In this document: positions 1 to 5,102 of the stretch, one piece after another | Position numbering within the stretch: the first letter of the stretch is position 1 | How the letters are laid out: each line of letters opens with the position of its first letter | Source: an uncultured Clostridia bacterium | Lineage (GTDB): Bacteria; Bacillota_A; Clostridia; Christensenellales; UBA1242 | Direction: 5' to 3' | Assembly (NCBI GenBank): GCA_947629895.1 | Contig: CANRFP010000036.1 | Coordinates: 1 to 11,962 of the forward strand | DNA length: 11,962 nt | Made by a program: the position numbers and the translations under genes | The notes under the pieces: model-generated | What the model was told of the DNA's origin: nothing | Databases searched by the model: none | The model's input: the letters and a program-made list of their open reading frames with translations, nothing else

Positions 1-49
1 CACCCTGATAAGGTGGGGGTCGGTGGTTCGAGTCCACTCAAGCCAACCA
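1..49 (+). tRNA. tRNA-Ile (anticodon GAU), 3' part only
   Basis: This is the 3' part of a tRNA gene cut by the window edge. The anticodon loop CTGATAA (5-11) carries GAT at 7-9. The 3' side of the anticodon stem (GGTGG, 12-16), a five-base variable loop (17-21), the T-arm (22-38, loop TTCGAGT), the 3' acceptor strand (39-45), discriminator A46 and an encoded CCA (47-49) follow in the right spacing. GAU reads Ile codons AUC/AUU. The D-arm and 5' acceptor strand are outside the window. A tRNA 3' end with a convergent integrase gene about 270 bp away is the classic attachment site of a tyrosine-recombinase element. Confidence 0.95.
22..49 (+). other. Probable attachment core (attL) in the tRNA 3' end
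   Basis: Inference from context: a tyrosine integrase gene lies next to the tRNA 3' end and points towards it, and candidate arm-type repeats lie between them. Elements of this kind usually recombine in the T-arm/acceptor part of the tRNA and restore the gene. I looked for a second copy of the T-arm/acceptor sequence near the right end of the window and found none, so the exact core length cannot be read here. Confidence 0.5.
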
Positions 50-56
50 CCTAAAT

Positions 57-78
57 GTCCCTAAAATAGGGACTTTTT
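57..78 (+). terminator. Rho-independent terminator of the tRNA-Ile gene
   Basis: A perfect 7-bp stem GTCCCTA/TAGGGAC (57-63 with 67-73), an AAA loop and a run of five T (74-78) start eight bases after the tRNA CCA end. This is a textbook intrinsic terminator for the tRNA transcript. Confidence 0.85.
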
Positions 79-118
79 CATTTCTAAAATCCGGTTGACA
101 ATGTTGAAAATGTTAGAG

Positions 119-319
119 TTTGGCATAAAAATTTAAGTTAGGCATAAAGATTTTTGTTCAAAATGAGAAAGAAATCGCATGCTGTCGAATATCGCCTCTA
201 CTAACTCTCCCTAACTAAAAACTGACCAATTACTACCACTTAGGCATAAAGTTAGGCATAAAATTATGGCATGAAAAAAGACACCTTTTGCAAGATGTCT
301 TTTTCTTTTTTGGCATAAA
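119..319 (+). repeat. Direct repeats TT(A/T)GGCATAAA, candidate integrase arm sites
   Basis: Five exact or near-exact copies of an 11-bp motif occur at 119-129, 138-148, 240-250, 252-262 and 309-319, with a degenerate one at 265-275 (TATGGCATGAA). All have the same orientation and lie between the tRNA attachment site and the integrase stop codon. The last copy abuts the terminator and the end of int. In lambda- and Tn916-type elements the N-terminal domain of the integrase binds such short direct repeats near the element end. That role is inferred here from position and orientation. Confidence 0.6.
275..304 (-). terminator. Terminator at the end of int
   Basis: A hairpin has a 9-bp stem AAAAAGACA (275-283) / TGTCTTTTT (296-304), extended inside by CTT/AAG around a TTGC loop. 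A- and T-runs flank both sides, so it could stop transcription from either direction. It lies just past the integrase stop codon (323), so it should end the xis-int transcript. Confidence 0.7.
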
Positions 320-322
320 ATT

Positions 323-1522
323 TTAGAAAACTTCGTTTATTTTGCTTTGCAATTTTAATGCTGGGTTGTGTTCCATTGAAAGATAAATTTCTGTTGTGCT
401 GGCTTTGGAGTGACGTAGCATCTTTTGAATATCGTATATACTCCAATTTTTCTCTCGAAGCACATCTCCAAATGTATGTCGAATAGCGTGAAAGTGAATG
501 CCTTTATTATCAAGTCCGTTTGCTTTAAGAAAATTTCTTAAAATGTTTCTTGTTCCGTGATAAGTTCTCATTTCTCCATTATCATTACAGAATATGAAAT
601 TTTTTGGACCTGTAAAGTTTATGTTCTTTTTCTTTCCTTTTTTTGTCTGGATAGATCGCCAATCTTTGAATGTTTCTGCCAATCTATTAGACATAGGCAG
701 TTTCGCTTTAGAGCTTTCGCTTTTTGTGTTCGACAAAATTGTCTTTTTGCTTTCTCTGTGCCCTTCAAAATCATAAGTCACTTCAAAAGTTATAGCGTGT
801 TCAATGCTTAAAATATTGTTTGTAAAATCCACATCTTGCCAACGCAAACCAAGAATTTCTCCAATTCTCATTCCACTATAATATGCAACTAAACACAATG
901 ATTTCAAAAATTCGTTTTTATCAAGTGCAGTAAAGAATTGTTCTCTATATTCCGGCTTAATTGCCTTGTATGTTTCTTTTTGTTCTTGTTTCAGCACATC
1001 TTCTTCCTTTTTCTCTTTAATTTCAATCGAAAGAATTGGATTAAATTCAATTAGACGCATCGTCACTGCATAATTTAGAAATTCATTAAGCAAATACTTT
1101 GTTTTTCGCTTTGGCTCTTTGTGGTCAATACTTTTCAAAAGCCTTTGCAATACATCAATATTCACTTGCACCATTTCCATATCTTTCAAAAATGGATAAA
1201 TGTGGTTGTTGTATAGTTGCATCAACATTTCAAAAGTTCTGGATTTTACTGAATTTTGCTTTGTTGTCAACATCCAACGCTTCATAATTCCACAAAATGA
1301 TTTTATAAATGTTTCGTTGTTTAGAATTCTTTTTTGCCTGTTTGCCAATTCGACCGCTTCAATGGCGTCTTTTTCAGAATTTCCATAATAAATTTGCTTT
1401 CTTATTCTTTTGCCATTTTCATCAAGTCCTAAATCAGCAAGGCCAATCCACTTCCCAGATTTGTTTTTGTAAACGCAGCCGAAGTTTCTTTCACGCCTTT
1501 CTTGTCCTTTTCGTTTATTCAT
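323..1522 (-). CDS. int: Tyrosine recombinase (phage/ICE-type integrase)
   Basis: This is a site-specific recombinase that would integrate the element at the tRNA-Ile 3' end and, with an excisionase, remove it. Numbered from an upstream ATG at 1534, the C-terminal catalytic domain shows the full active site: R223 in SGMRIGE, K271 in TKS, H349 and R352 in HAIRH, H375 in LRHSKAS and the nucleophile Y384 in TEIYL. The N-terminal 60 residues resemble the arm-binding domain of Tn916-like integrases, followed by a SAM-like core-binding domain (about 75-180). Length is normal for the family. I chose the ATG at 1522 (399 residues) over 1534, because GGAGGA lies seven bases before it and actually overlaps the upstream ATG. 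It overlaps the stop of xis by 8 nt, so translation is probably coupled. The gene runs towards the tRNA. Confidence 0.95.
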   Translation of the reverse strand: MNKRKGQERRERNFGCVYKNKSGKWIGLADLGLDENGKRIRKQIYYGNSEKDAIEAVELANRQKRILNNETFIKSFCGIMKRWMLTTKQNSVKSRTFEMLMQLYNNHIYPFLKDMEMVQVNIDVLQRLLKSIDHKEPKRKTKYLLNEFLNYAVTMRLIEFNPILSIEIKEKKEEDVLKQEQKETYKAIKPEYREQFFTALDKNEFLKSLCLVAYYSGMRIGEILGLRWQDVDFTNNILSIEHAITFEVTYDFEGHRESKKTILSNTKSESSKAKLPMSNRLAETFKDWRSIQTKKGKKKNINFTGPKNFIFCNDNGEMRTYHGTRNILRNFLKANGLDNKGIHFHAIRHTFGDVLREKNWSIYDIQKMLRHSKASTTEIYLSMEHNPALKLQSKINEVF

Positions 1523-1754
1523 AGATTCCTCCATTGGTGTTATTTTTCATTTGCCATATTACGAAAGCCATAATAGTGACAGTTTTCTTGTGTCCATAGG
1601 AAGAAAGTGGGAAATCTTTAGAATTGAAAATTTCTCTAACCTTATCTCTACCAAGTCCAGTTATCTCCATCACATCTTTAAGTTCTAAATAGTCTTTGTT
1701 GAATTTTTTACTCAACCTTTCAACTTCTGCACTGATTAAAGCTTCAATTTTCAT
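1515..1754 (-). CDS. xis: Excisionase-like small HTH protein
   Basis: A 79-residue protein directly upstream of int and overlapping it by 8 nt. Residues from about 24 on (YLELKDVMEITGLGRDKVR) read as a helix-turn-helix of the MerR/excisionase type, followed by a short basic beta-hairpin (SYGHKKTVTI), as in Xis proteins that bind and bend attachment-site DNA. The start at 1754 has a perfect GGAGGTG seven bases upstream (1758-1764 on this strand). An ATG at 1784 has no such site and would add ten residues. Identity rests on size, HTH and the xis-int arrangement. It could instead be only a small regulator of int. A TATGAT -10-like hexamer lies at 1784-1789 (minus strand) with no clear -35, and the left 11-bp repeat array starts 28 bp further upstream. 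Confidence 0.75.
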   Translation of the reverse strand: MKIEALISAEVERLSKKFNKDYLELKDVMEITGLGRDKVREIFNSKDFPLSSYGHKKTVTIMAFVIWQMKNNTNGGIYE

Positions 1755-1783
1755 TTTCACCTCCAAATTGAATTGACACTTCA

Positions 1784-1789
1784 ATCATA
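1784..1789 (-). promoter_or_regulatory. Candidate -10 of the xis-int promoter
   Basis: TATGAT on the minus strand lies 20 bp before the xis ribosome binding site. At 17-bp spacing the -35 position reads TAATCT, a poor match. The tandem repeat array (1818-1893) begins just upstream of that point, so an activator bound there could replace the -35 contact. This is inference; only the hexamer and spacing are seen. Confidence 0.35.
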
Positions 1790-1817
1790 GCGAGAATTTT
1801 GGATAAAGATTAGAAGA

Positions 1818-1893
1818 TTTTCCCCAACTGTTTCCCAGCAATTTCCAAACTTTCCAAAACTTTTCCCAAACTTCTTCCAATGTTTTTCTAAAC
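1818..1893 (-). repeat. Left array of ~11-bp GTTTGGGAAAA repeats
   Basis: Seven consecutive units, six of 11 bp and one of 10 bp, read on the minus strand: GTTTAGAAAAA, CATTGGAAGAA, GTTTGGGAAAA, GTTTTGGAAA, GTTTGGAAATT, GCTGGGAAACA and GTTGGGGAAAA. The period is close to one helical turn, so bound proteins would line up on one DNA face. The array is upstream of xis and points towards it. It mirrors the right array at 2112-2199. Confidence 0.7.
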
Positions 1894-1914
1894 TTTCTCT
1901 CCTTTTAAACCGAT

Positions 1915-2113
1915 ACATTTTGCTTTCTTTCGGTAAAACTGAAAAAGGCAGCGAAAACAGAGAAATGTCAAAAGCGTGTGAGAAAAAAAATTGTAAAAAA
2001 GCAACTTCTTTTTGATTTTCACAATATTTTTTCGTCCTGTGTCTTCAAATTTTAGGTTTTTGACATTTCTATGGTTTTGATGCCAAACCTATAACCGAAA
2101 GAAAGCAAAATGT
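1915..2113. repeat. Nested inverted repeats (20-bp and 13-bp perfect arms)
   Basis: A perfect 20-bp inverted repeat has arms at 1915-1934 and 2094-2113 (arm core TTTTGCTTTCTTTCGG). Inside it is a perfect 13-bp inverted repeat, AGAAATGTCAAAA at 1961-1973 and its complement at 2058-2070. The two share nearly the same centre (2014 and 2015.5). A weaker pair, TTGT/ACAA in A/T tracts, lies near 1991 and 2024. The 11-bp arrays flank the outer arms in mirror orientation. No gene is visible in 1785-2385, so this looks like a two-sided control region or an origin. Confidence 0.75.
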
Positions 2114-2199
2114 TTGGGTTTTGTTTGGGTTCTGTTGGGGTTTACTTTGGATTTTGTTTTTGTTATTTTTGTTTTTTTATAGGTTTTGTTTAGGTAAAG
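2112..2199 (+). repeat. Right array of 11-bp GTTTGGGT repeats
   Basis: Eight 11-bp registers: GTTTGGGTTTT (2112), GTTTGGGTTCT (2123), GTTGGGGTTTA (2134), CTTTGGATTTT (2145), two T-rich degenerate units (2156, 2167), TATAGGTTTTG (2178) and TTTAGGTAAAG (2189). The G-cluster stays in phase across the whole array, even through the degenerate units. It points towards the repressor gene and mirrors the left array. A TATAGT hexamer lies at 2227-2232, 27 bp past the end, about the same distance as on the left side. Confidence 0.7.
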
Positions 2200-2310
2200 T
2201 TTCTGTTCTTCTCTCCCGAAATTTTGTATAGTGAATTTGTAAAATGAAAGGGGGTGAGAAAAATCGACAAAACATTACAAAATGCTGTTCATATTGACAA
2301 TGGATAGGTT

Positions 2311-2338
2311 TTGATACAAAAGAATTTTCGTTTATAAT
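2311..2338 (+). promoter_or_regulatory. Sigma-70-type promoter of the LexA-like gene
   Basis: TTGATA (2311-2316) and a perfect TATAAT (2333-2338) are separated by 16 bp. Transcription should begin near 2345, 40 bp before the start codon at 2386 and inside the dyad at 2344-2367. Confidence 0.7.
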
Positions 2339-2343
2339 TTTTC

Positions 2344-2367
2344 TATCGTGGACAAAAGTTCACGATA
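2344..2367. promoter_or_regulatory. Dyad at the transcription start, candidate repressor operator
   Basis: TATCGTGGAC-AAAA-GTTCACGATA: 10-bp arms with one G:T mismatch and a 4-bp centre. It sits over the predicted transcription start of the LexA-like gene, so the simplest reading is autoregulation by that protein. I saw no second copy of the dyad in the window. Confidence 0.6.
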
Positions 2368-2385
2368 AAAGGATGTAAAAAGAAA

Positions 2386-2928
2386 ATGCGTAGCAAAAGT
2401 CCAGCTTTGATGGATAAAATAGTCAAACTTATAGATAGCGAATATTGCAAACATGGTAGAGTGCCCACGATGAGAGAAATTGCAGCATCATTAAAGATTT
2501 CAAAAAGTTGTGTAAGCAATTATATAAAGGAAATGAAAAGCAAAAACTTGGTCGAAAAAAGCAACTGTTGGCGAGGGGTTAGCACAGAATTTATTTGTAA
2601 ATCAACACACGATATATGTTATTTGCCTGTTATCAAAAACTTATTTGATGAGTCCTATTTAGAAACAACAAACATTTCAAAATATTTGCCAATTTCAAAG
2701 GAGTTGATTGATATAGGAAATTATTTCATATTTGAAGTTCACGAGAATATAAGTGTTGGGTTTTCAGATGGTGATTTTATAATAGTGAAGCAACAACATT
2801 TTGCTGAAGAAGGACAAATTATAGTTTTGAAAGAAAATAAAAGTATGGTTTTTGTGAGGTATAGAAAAGGAGTTTCTGATATTCAAATTTTTGGTATTGC
2901 AGTTAGAGTTATCAAAAAGTTGGCTTGA
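2386..2928 (+). CDS. LexA-like repressor with degenerate S24 protease domain
   Basis: A 180-residue protein with the LexA layout. The N-terminal winged helix spans about 5-60 (RVPTMREIAASLKISKS, then SNYIKEMKSKNLVEK). The C-terminal S24/LexA beta-fold spans about 78-180 and includes SDGDFIIVK (127-135), EGQIIVL (142-148) and the ending IFGIAVRVIKKL. The family normally cleaves itself at Ala-Gly with a Ser/Lys pair when RecA is active. Here there is no Ala-Gly in the cleavage region (PVIKNLFDES, 81-90). The segment before DGD is about two residues shorter than in LexA, so the Ser is uncertain (S123 at best). The Lys position is occupied by R158 (VFVRYR). It is probably the element's master repressor but not SOS-cleavable in the usual way. 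The Shine-Dalgarno AAAGGA is rather far (12 nt) from the ATG. Confidence 0.85.
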   Translation: MRSKSPALMDKIVKLIDSEYCKHGRVPTMREIAASLKISKSCVSNYIKEMKSKNLVEKSNCWRGVSTEFICKSTHDICYLPVIKNLFDESYLETTNISKYLPISKELIDIGNYFIFEVHENISVGFSDGDFIIVKQQHFAEEGQIIVLKENKSMVFVRYRKGVSDIQIFGIAVRVIKKLA

Positions 2929-2987
2929 CCTTTACAAAAGATAAGTCCGCGGATATTGTCCGACATTAAAAAAGGGAGGAGTTTTTA

Positions 2988-3287
2988 ATGTTAAGCTTAT
3001 CTACTATAAGGGAGGATTTGAAAGACATTAGGTATTATTATGCAAGAAAGGAAATGTTTGATGAGGCTTTCAAGTGCACCGGCGAAAATGCTGTTGTAGA
3101 AAAAGTCCAAGTTTATAATGAAGCAATGAAAAGTGCATCACCTAAATTGTATGATTTGTATTTCTCCCTTTATATCAAAAATTACACACAAGAGTCGCTT
3201 TCAGATGAATTGTGTTTTACACCAGAGTATGTGCAAATGCTTAATAAGAAATTACTTAAGTTTTTGCAATCAAAAATTAAAGAATAA
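2988..3287 (+). CDS. Small sigma-70 region 4-like HTH protein
   Basis: A 99-residue protein with a strong GGGAGGA site (2974-2980) before its ATG. Residues 66-92 (TQESLSDELCFTPEYVQMLN then KKLLKFL) have the helix-turn-helix pattern of sigma factor region 4. The N-terminal part is helical (LKDIRYYYARKEMFDEAF). This resembles the small sigma-like phage/ICE regulators of Bacillota (the DUF1492/RinA/ArpU type), which switch on late or transfer genes. That assignment is from memory of the family. It follows the repressor by 59 bp and is probably co-transcribed with it and with the next gene. It is a candidate activator for the 11-bp arrays. Confidence 0.65.
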   Translation: MLSLSTIREDLKDIRYYYARKEMFDEAFKCTGENAVVEKVQVYNEAMKSASPKLYDLYFSLYIKNYTQESLSDELCFTPEYVQMLNKKLLKFLQSKIKE

Positions 3288-3297
3288 AGGAGAGATT

Positions 3298-3540
3298 ATG
3301 AGAAAGAGAGTTGTGGCACAAGAAGTTATCAATGTTTATCGCACAAGATGCTATATTGTTGAACAAAATTTATATCTAAAAATGAATGATGTTGACAACA
3401 ATGAGCTGGTCAGTTACGATATTTTCTATAAAAGAGATGAATATCGAGATCGCAAATATGAGAGAAGGTTCAAAAAGCGTAAACATATTGATGGTAAAAG
3501 AATTACAACTTCTAACAGCGCACGAAGTTATATTGATTAA
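3298..3540 (+). CDS. Hypothetical small basic protein
   Basis: An 80-residue protein, beginning MRKRVVAQEVINVYRTRCYI. The start at 3298 has an AAAGGAGAG site directly upstream and follows the previous stop by 10 nt. A longer reading from 3133 would overlap the HTH gene and has no ribosome site. The middle is Tyr- and Arg-rich (YRDRKYERRFKKRKH, about 49-63), which suggests nucleic-acid binding. I do not recognise the family. It is the last gene before a terminator. Confidence 0.65.
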   Translation: MRKRVVAQEVINVYRTRCYIVEQNLYLKMNDVDNNELVSYDIFYKRDEYRDRKYERRFKKRKHIDGKRITTSNSARSYID

Positions 3541-3566
3541 AAGCAGTCTTTTTAGATTGCTTTTTC
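3539..3566 (+). terminator. Terminator after the regulatory operon
   Basis: AAAAGCAGTC (3539-3548) pairs with GATTGCTTTT (3555-3564) around TTTTTA, a 10-bp stem with one G-U pair, followed by more T. It overlaps the stop codon of the 80-residue gene and separates the regulatory genes from the next operon. Confidence 0.75.
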
Positions 3567-3586
3567 TTTTGTTTTTGTTTCATTTA

Positions 3587-3652
3587 TTTTGGGTTTTGTT
3601 TGGGTAAATTTTCAAAACTGTTGGGATTTACTATAGGTAAAGTTTCTGGTAA
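3587..3652 (+). repeat. Third array of 11-bp GTTTGGGT-type repeats
   Basis: Six 11-bp registers: TTTTGGGTTTT (3587), GTTTGGGTAAA (3598), TTTTCAAAACT (3609), GTTGGGATTTA (3620), CTATAGGTAAA (3631) and GTTTCTGGTAA (3642). The units and order resemble the right array at 2112-2199, with shared strings such as GGGTTTTGTTTGGGT and AGGTAAAGTTTCTG. It lies about 230 bp upstream of the replication/structural operon. Weak -10-like hexamers follow (TAAAAT at 3670, TGTAGT at 3681). Confidence 0.65.
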
Positions 3653-3722
3653 AAATTTTTAAACTGTCCTAAAATGTAAGTGTAGTTGCAAGGAAAAGGC
3701 AAGAGTAAATTTTACGATAAAA

Positions 3723-3761
3723 TGCGTTTTTGCAAAGTAAAGGTGGCCACCTACGCATAAT
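3723..3761. promoter_or_regulatory. Palindrome AGGTGGCCACCT with outer arms, possible operator
   Basis: A perfect 12-bp palindrome at 3741-3752 is flanked by ATGCGT (3722-3727) and its complement ACGCAT (3753-3758). The palindrome falls between TTGCAA (3730-3735) and CATAAT (3756-3761), which are 20 bp apart. This is the over-long spacer with a central dyad known from MerR-type promoters. It could equally be an origin-type hairpin. The rest of 3541-3885 holds no gene. Confidence 0.4.
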
Positions 3762-3885
3762 CGCAGGAAACGGAAAGTTTCAAATGGCACTTTTTCAAAG
3801 ACTACAAAATTACAACTTAATATTTTGTAAAATGCTTTGTTAACGGCAATACGGACAAAACAAAATCTTAAAAAGGAGAGAAGTT

Positions 3886-4164
3886 ATGGCTGACAGTGAA
3901 AAAAGAGAAAGAAGATGGCTCACGCCTAACAAAAGGGCCAAAGGCTACGCAGAAGAACGAAAAGCAAAAGTTCATATGCGTGGTGACAAAGAAGGCGAAG
4001 AATTGACTGACTATGACAAAGGTTTGCGTTCTGGCTATTTACTTTGTCAAAGCGATCACGCTGGTGCTTTCAAATATAAAGATGCTCTGGATAGAGGTCT
4101 AAGCAAAGCAGAAGCACGCAAATTATCAAAACAAATTGGAAAGGGGAAAAAGAAAAATGGATAA
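3886..4164 (+). CDS. Hypothetical charged protein, first gene of the replication/coat operon
   Basis: A 92-residue protein with an AAAAGGAGAG site six bases before the ATG. It is soluble and very charged (ERRWLTPNKRAKGYAEERKA near the start), with a lysine-rich tail (GKGKKKNG). The middle (ELTDYDKGLRSGYLLCQSDH, about 39-58) reads as helices. I do not recognise the family. It overlaps the next gene, a candidate ssDNA-binding protein, by 8 nt, so the two are probably translated together. A role with viral DNA is possible but not shown. Confidence 0.7.
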   Translation: MADSEKRERRWLTPNKRAKGYAEERKAKVHMRGDKEGEELTDYDKGLRSGYLLCQSDHAGAFKYKDALDRGLSKAEARKLSKQIGKGKKKNG

Positions 4165-4528
4165 GAAAACAAACACAACAACAAACACAGAAACAAAGAA
4201 AATAATGGTTGAAAGAGACACCTACGAAAAAGATGGAAAAACTTATTTTTCGTATTTTATCAAAGGCACAATTCGAGGCAAAGAAGTTCGCATTGCAGTT
4301 GTTCCGCCAGACAGAAGTGCATATGCAGTTTTGGATGTCGTTTTTGGTGATGCAATGAAAGCGGATCTCGTTGTAAGACCTTTTGAATTTAAAGATCAAG
4401 CAACAGGAAATGTTGTCAAAGGCAAAACTTATGCAGTGCATACGGAAGAAGATGGTGAAATCTATGAGTGCACCATTAAACCGTTCAGAACATCTGATAA
4501 ATTGTTTTTGAATATGCTTTTGAAATAA
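4157..4528 (+). CDS. Candidate ssDNA-binding protein (inovirus pV-like)
   Basis: A 123-residue protein read from the ATG at 4157, which has an AAGGGGA site 10 nt upstream. An earlier TTG at 4136 is less likely. After a Thr/Asn-rich tail (1-15), the body alternates short beta-strands with aromatic and charged residues (KTYFSYFIKGTIRGKEVRIA, then GKTYAVHTEEDGEIYECTIK), as expected for an OB fold. It ends in a hydrophobic helix (KLFLNMLLK). Filamentous phages place a small ssDNA-binding protein (pV) upstream of the coat gene to coat viral strands before packaging. Position and fold impression support that, but I see no diagnostic motif. It could be another small beta-rich phage protein. Confidence 0.5.
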   Translation: MDKKTNTTTNTETKKIMVERDTYEKDGKTYFSYFIKGTIRGKEVRIAVVPPDRSAYAVLDVVFGDAMKADLVVRPFEFKDQATGNVVKGKTYAVHTEEDGEIYECTIKPFRTSDKLFLNMLLK

Positions 4529-4550
4529 ACAACAAAAAAGGCTAATGTTT

Positions 4551-4709
4551 ATGAAAACAATTATACTGACAATTCTCTTAATTGTCTTGGTTATATTGGT
4601 TGGAACTTGGCCATTGTCAGTTCTATCCATAATTTTTGAATATATTGGCATAGCGTTCAAATGGCTTGCTGGTGCTTTGAATTTTTTTGGATGGAACGGC
4701 TTGATTTAA
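4551..4709 (+). CDS. 52-residue hydrophobic protein, candidate phage coat protein
   Basis: A short ORF beginning MKTIILTILLIVLVILVG and ending FNFFGWNGLI. Residues 4-18 form one membrane segment and about 22-45 a second, broken by GTWP. AAAGG lies about 10 nt before the ATG. It follows the candidate ssDNA-binding gene by 22 nt, and a strong terminator begins eight bases after its stop. In filamentous phages the major coat gene is a ~50-residue membrane protein between the ssDNA-binding gene and a strong terminator, so this fits by position and size. Against it, there is no clear signal-peptide cleavage site, no acidic N-terminus and no basic C-terminus. It could instead be a minor coat or a holin-like protein. 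Confidence 0.6.
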   Translation: MKTIILTILLIVLVILVGTWPLSVLSIIFEYIGIAFKWLAGALNFFGWNGLI

Positions 4710-4716
4710 AAAGTCG

Positions 4717-4754
4717 AAAAAGCACTACAAGTGAAAAATCTTATAGTGCTTTTT
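4717..4754 (+). terminator. Strong terminator after the candidate coat gene
   Basis: A perfect 11-bp stem AAAAAGCACTA (4717-4727) / TAGTGCTTTTT (4744-4754), extended by AAG/CTT inside the loop, with a T-rich tail. It would sharply lower expression of the surface-protein genes relative to the coat gene, as in Ff-type phages. Confidence 0.85.
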
Positions 4755-4771
4755 ATTTTAAGGGCTAAAAA

Positions 4772-5062
4772 ATGAGATTTTTTAAAAACATTCTCGTCAT
4801 TATTAGTGCATTGCTTTTCGTTGTCTGCGTCGGTATTGATGGTTGGTATTTATATGTATTCTATTATGCTCCTGACAAATTGATTGACAATACCTATGAA
4901 GTGGGTTTGCAAGTTTTGGAAGATGGAACAACAGATTATTTCGCAAAAATAAAATATCACTCGAATAGAAATGAAAACGGTTTAGAATGTTTTGATGTTC
5001 AGTTCAATTACCTTTTAGACGAAAATAAGACGGCATTCTTTCACCAAAACGGACAAAATTGA
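4772..5062 (+). CDS. Membrane-anchored protein, N-terminal part of a frameshifted gene
   Basis: 96 residues before a TGA at 5060-5062. AAGGG (4760-4764) precedes the ATG. Residues 5-26 (NILVIISALLFVVCVGIDGW) form a signal anchor, followed by an extracellular beta-rich stretch ending FDVQFNYLLDENKTAFF. The next reading frame is open from 5019 and continues TKTDKIDWQYY into the 303-residue reading downstream, so the two look like one protein of about 413 residues broken by a +1 shift near TTC-TTT-C (5037-5043). If not an error or a pseudogene, this fragment would be a small anchored protein. It is the first of three large surface-type genes before the Zot homologue, where inoviruses carry the adsorption protein. 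Confidence 0.65.
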   Translation: MRFFKNILVIISALLFVVCVGIDGWYLYVFYYAPDKLIDNTYEVGLQVLEDGTTDYFAKIKYHSNRNENGLECFDVQFNYLLDENKTAFFHQNGQN

Positions 5063-5102
5063 TTGGCAATACTATGTTGACGCCAATTTTACAAAAGTTG
5101 AA

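Noticed and set aside
264..446. A 60-codon minus-strand frame overlapping the end of int
   Set aside because: It is a shadow in another frame of the int gene and runs through the int terminator and the direct repeats.
1818..2199. Tandem repeats considered as a CRISPR array
   Set aside because: Units are only 11 bp, contiguous and degenerate, with no spacers and no cas genes nearby.
2294..2338. TTGACA at 2294 as the -35 of the repressor promoter
   Set aside because: It is 33 bp from TATAAT, too far. TTGATA at 2311 gives a proper 16-bp spacer.
3133..3297. Longer N-terminal extension of the gene ending at 3540
   Set aside because: It would overlap the HTH gene almost fully, and the ATG at 3298 has its own AAAGGAGAG site.
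4070..4660. A 196-codon open frame on the minus strand
   Set aside because: It lies antisense to three consecutive plus-strand genes with good ribosome sites, including the ssDNA-binding and coat candidates. Its own start has no ribosome site, and its composition (Phe/Ile/Cys-rich) is typical of an antisense shadow.
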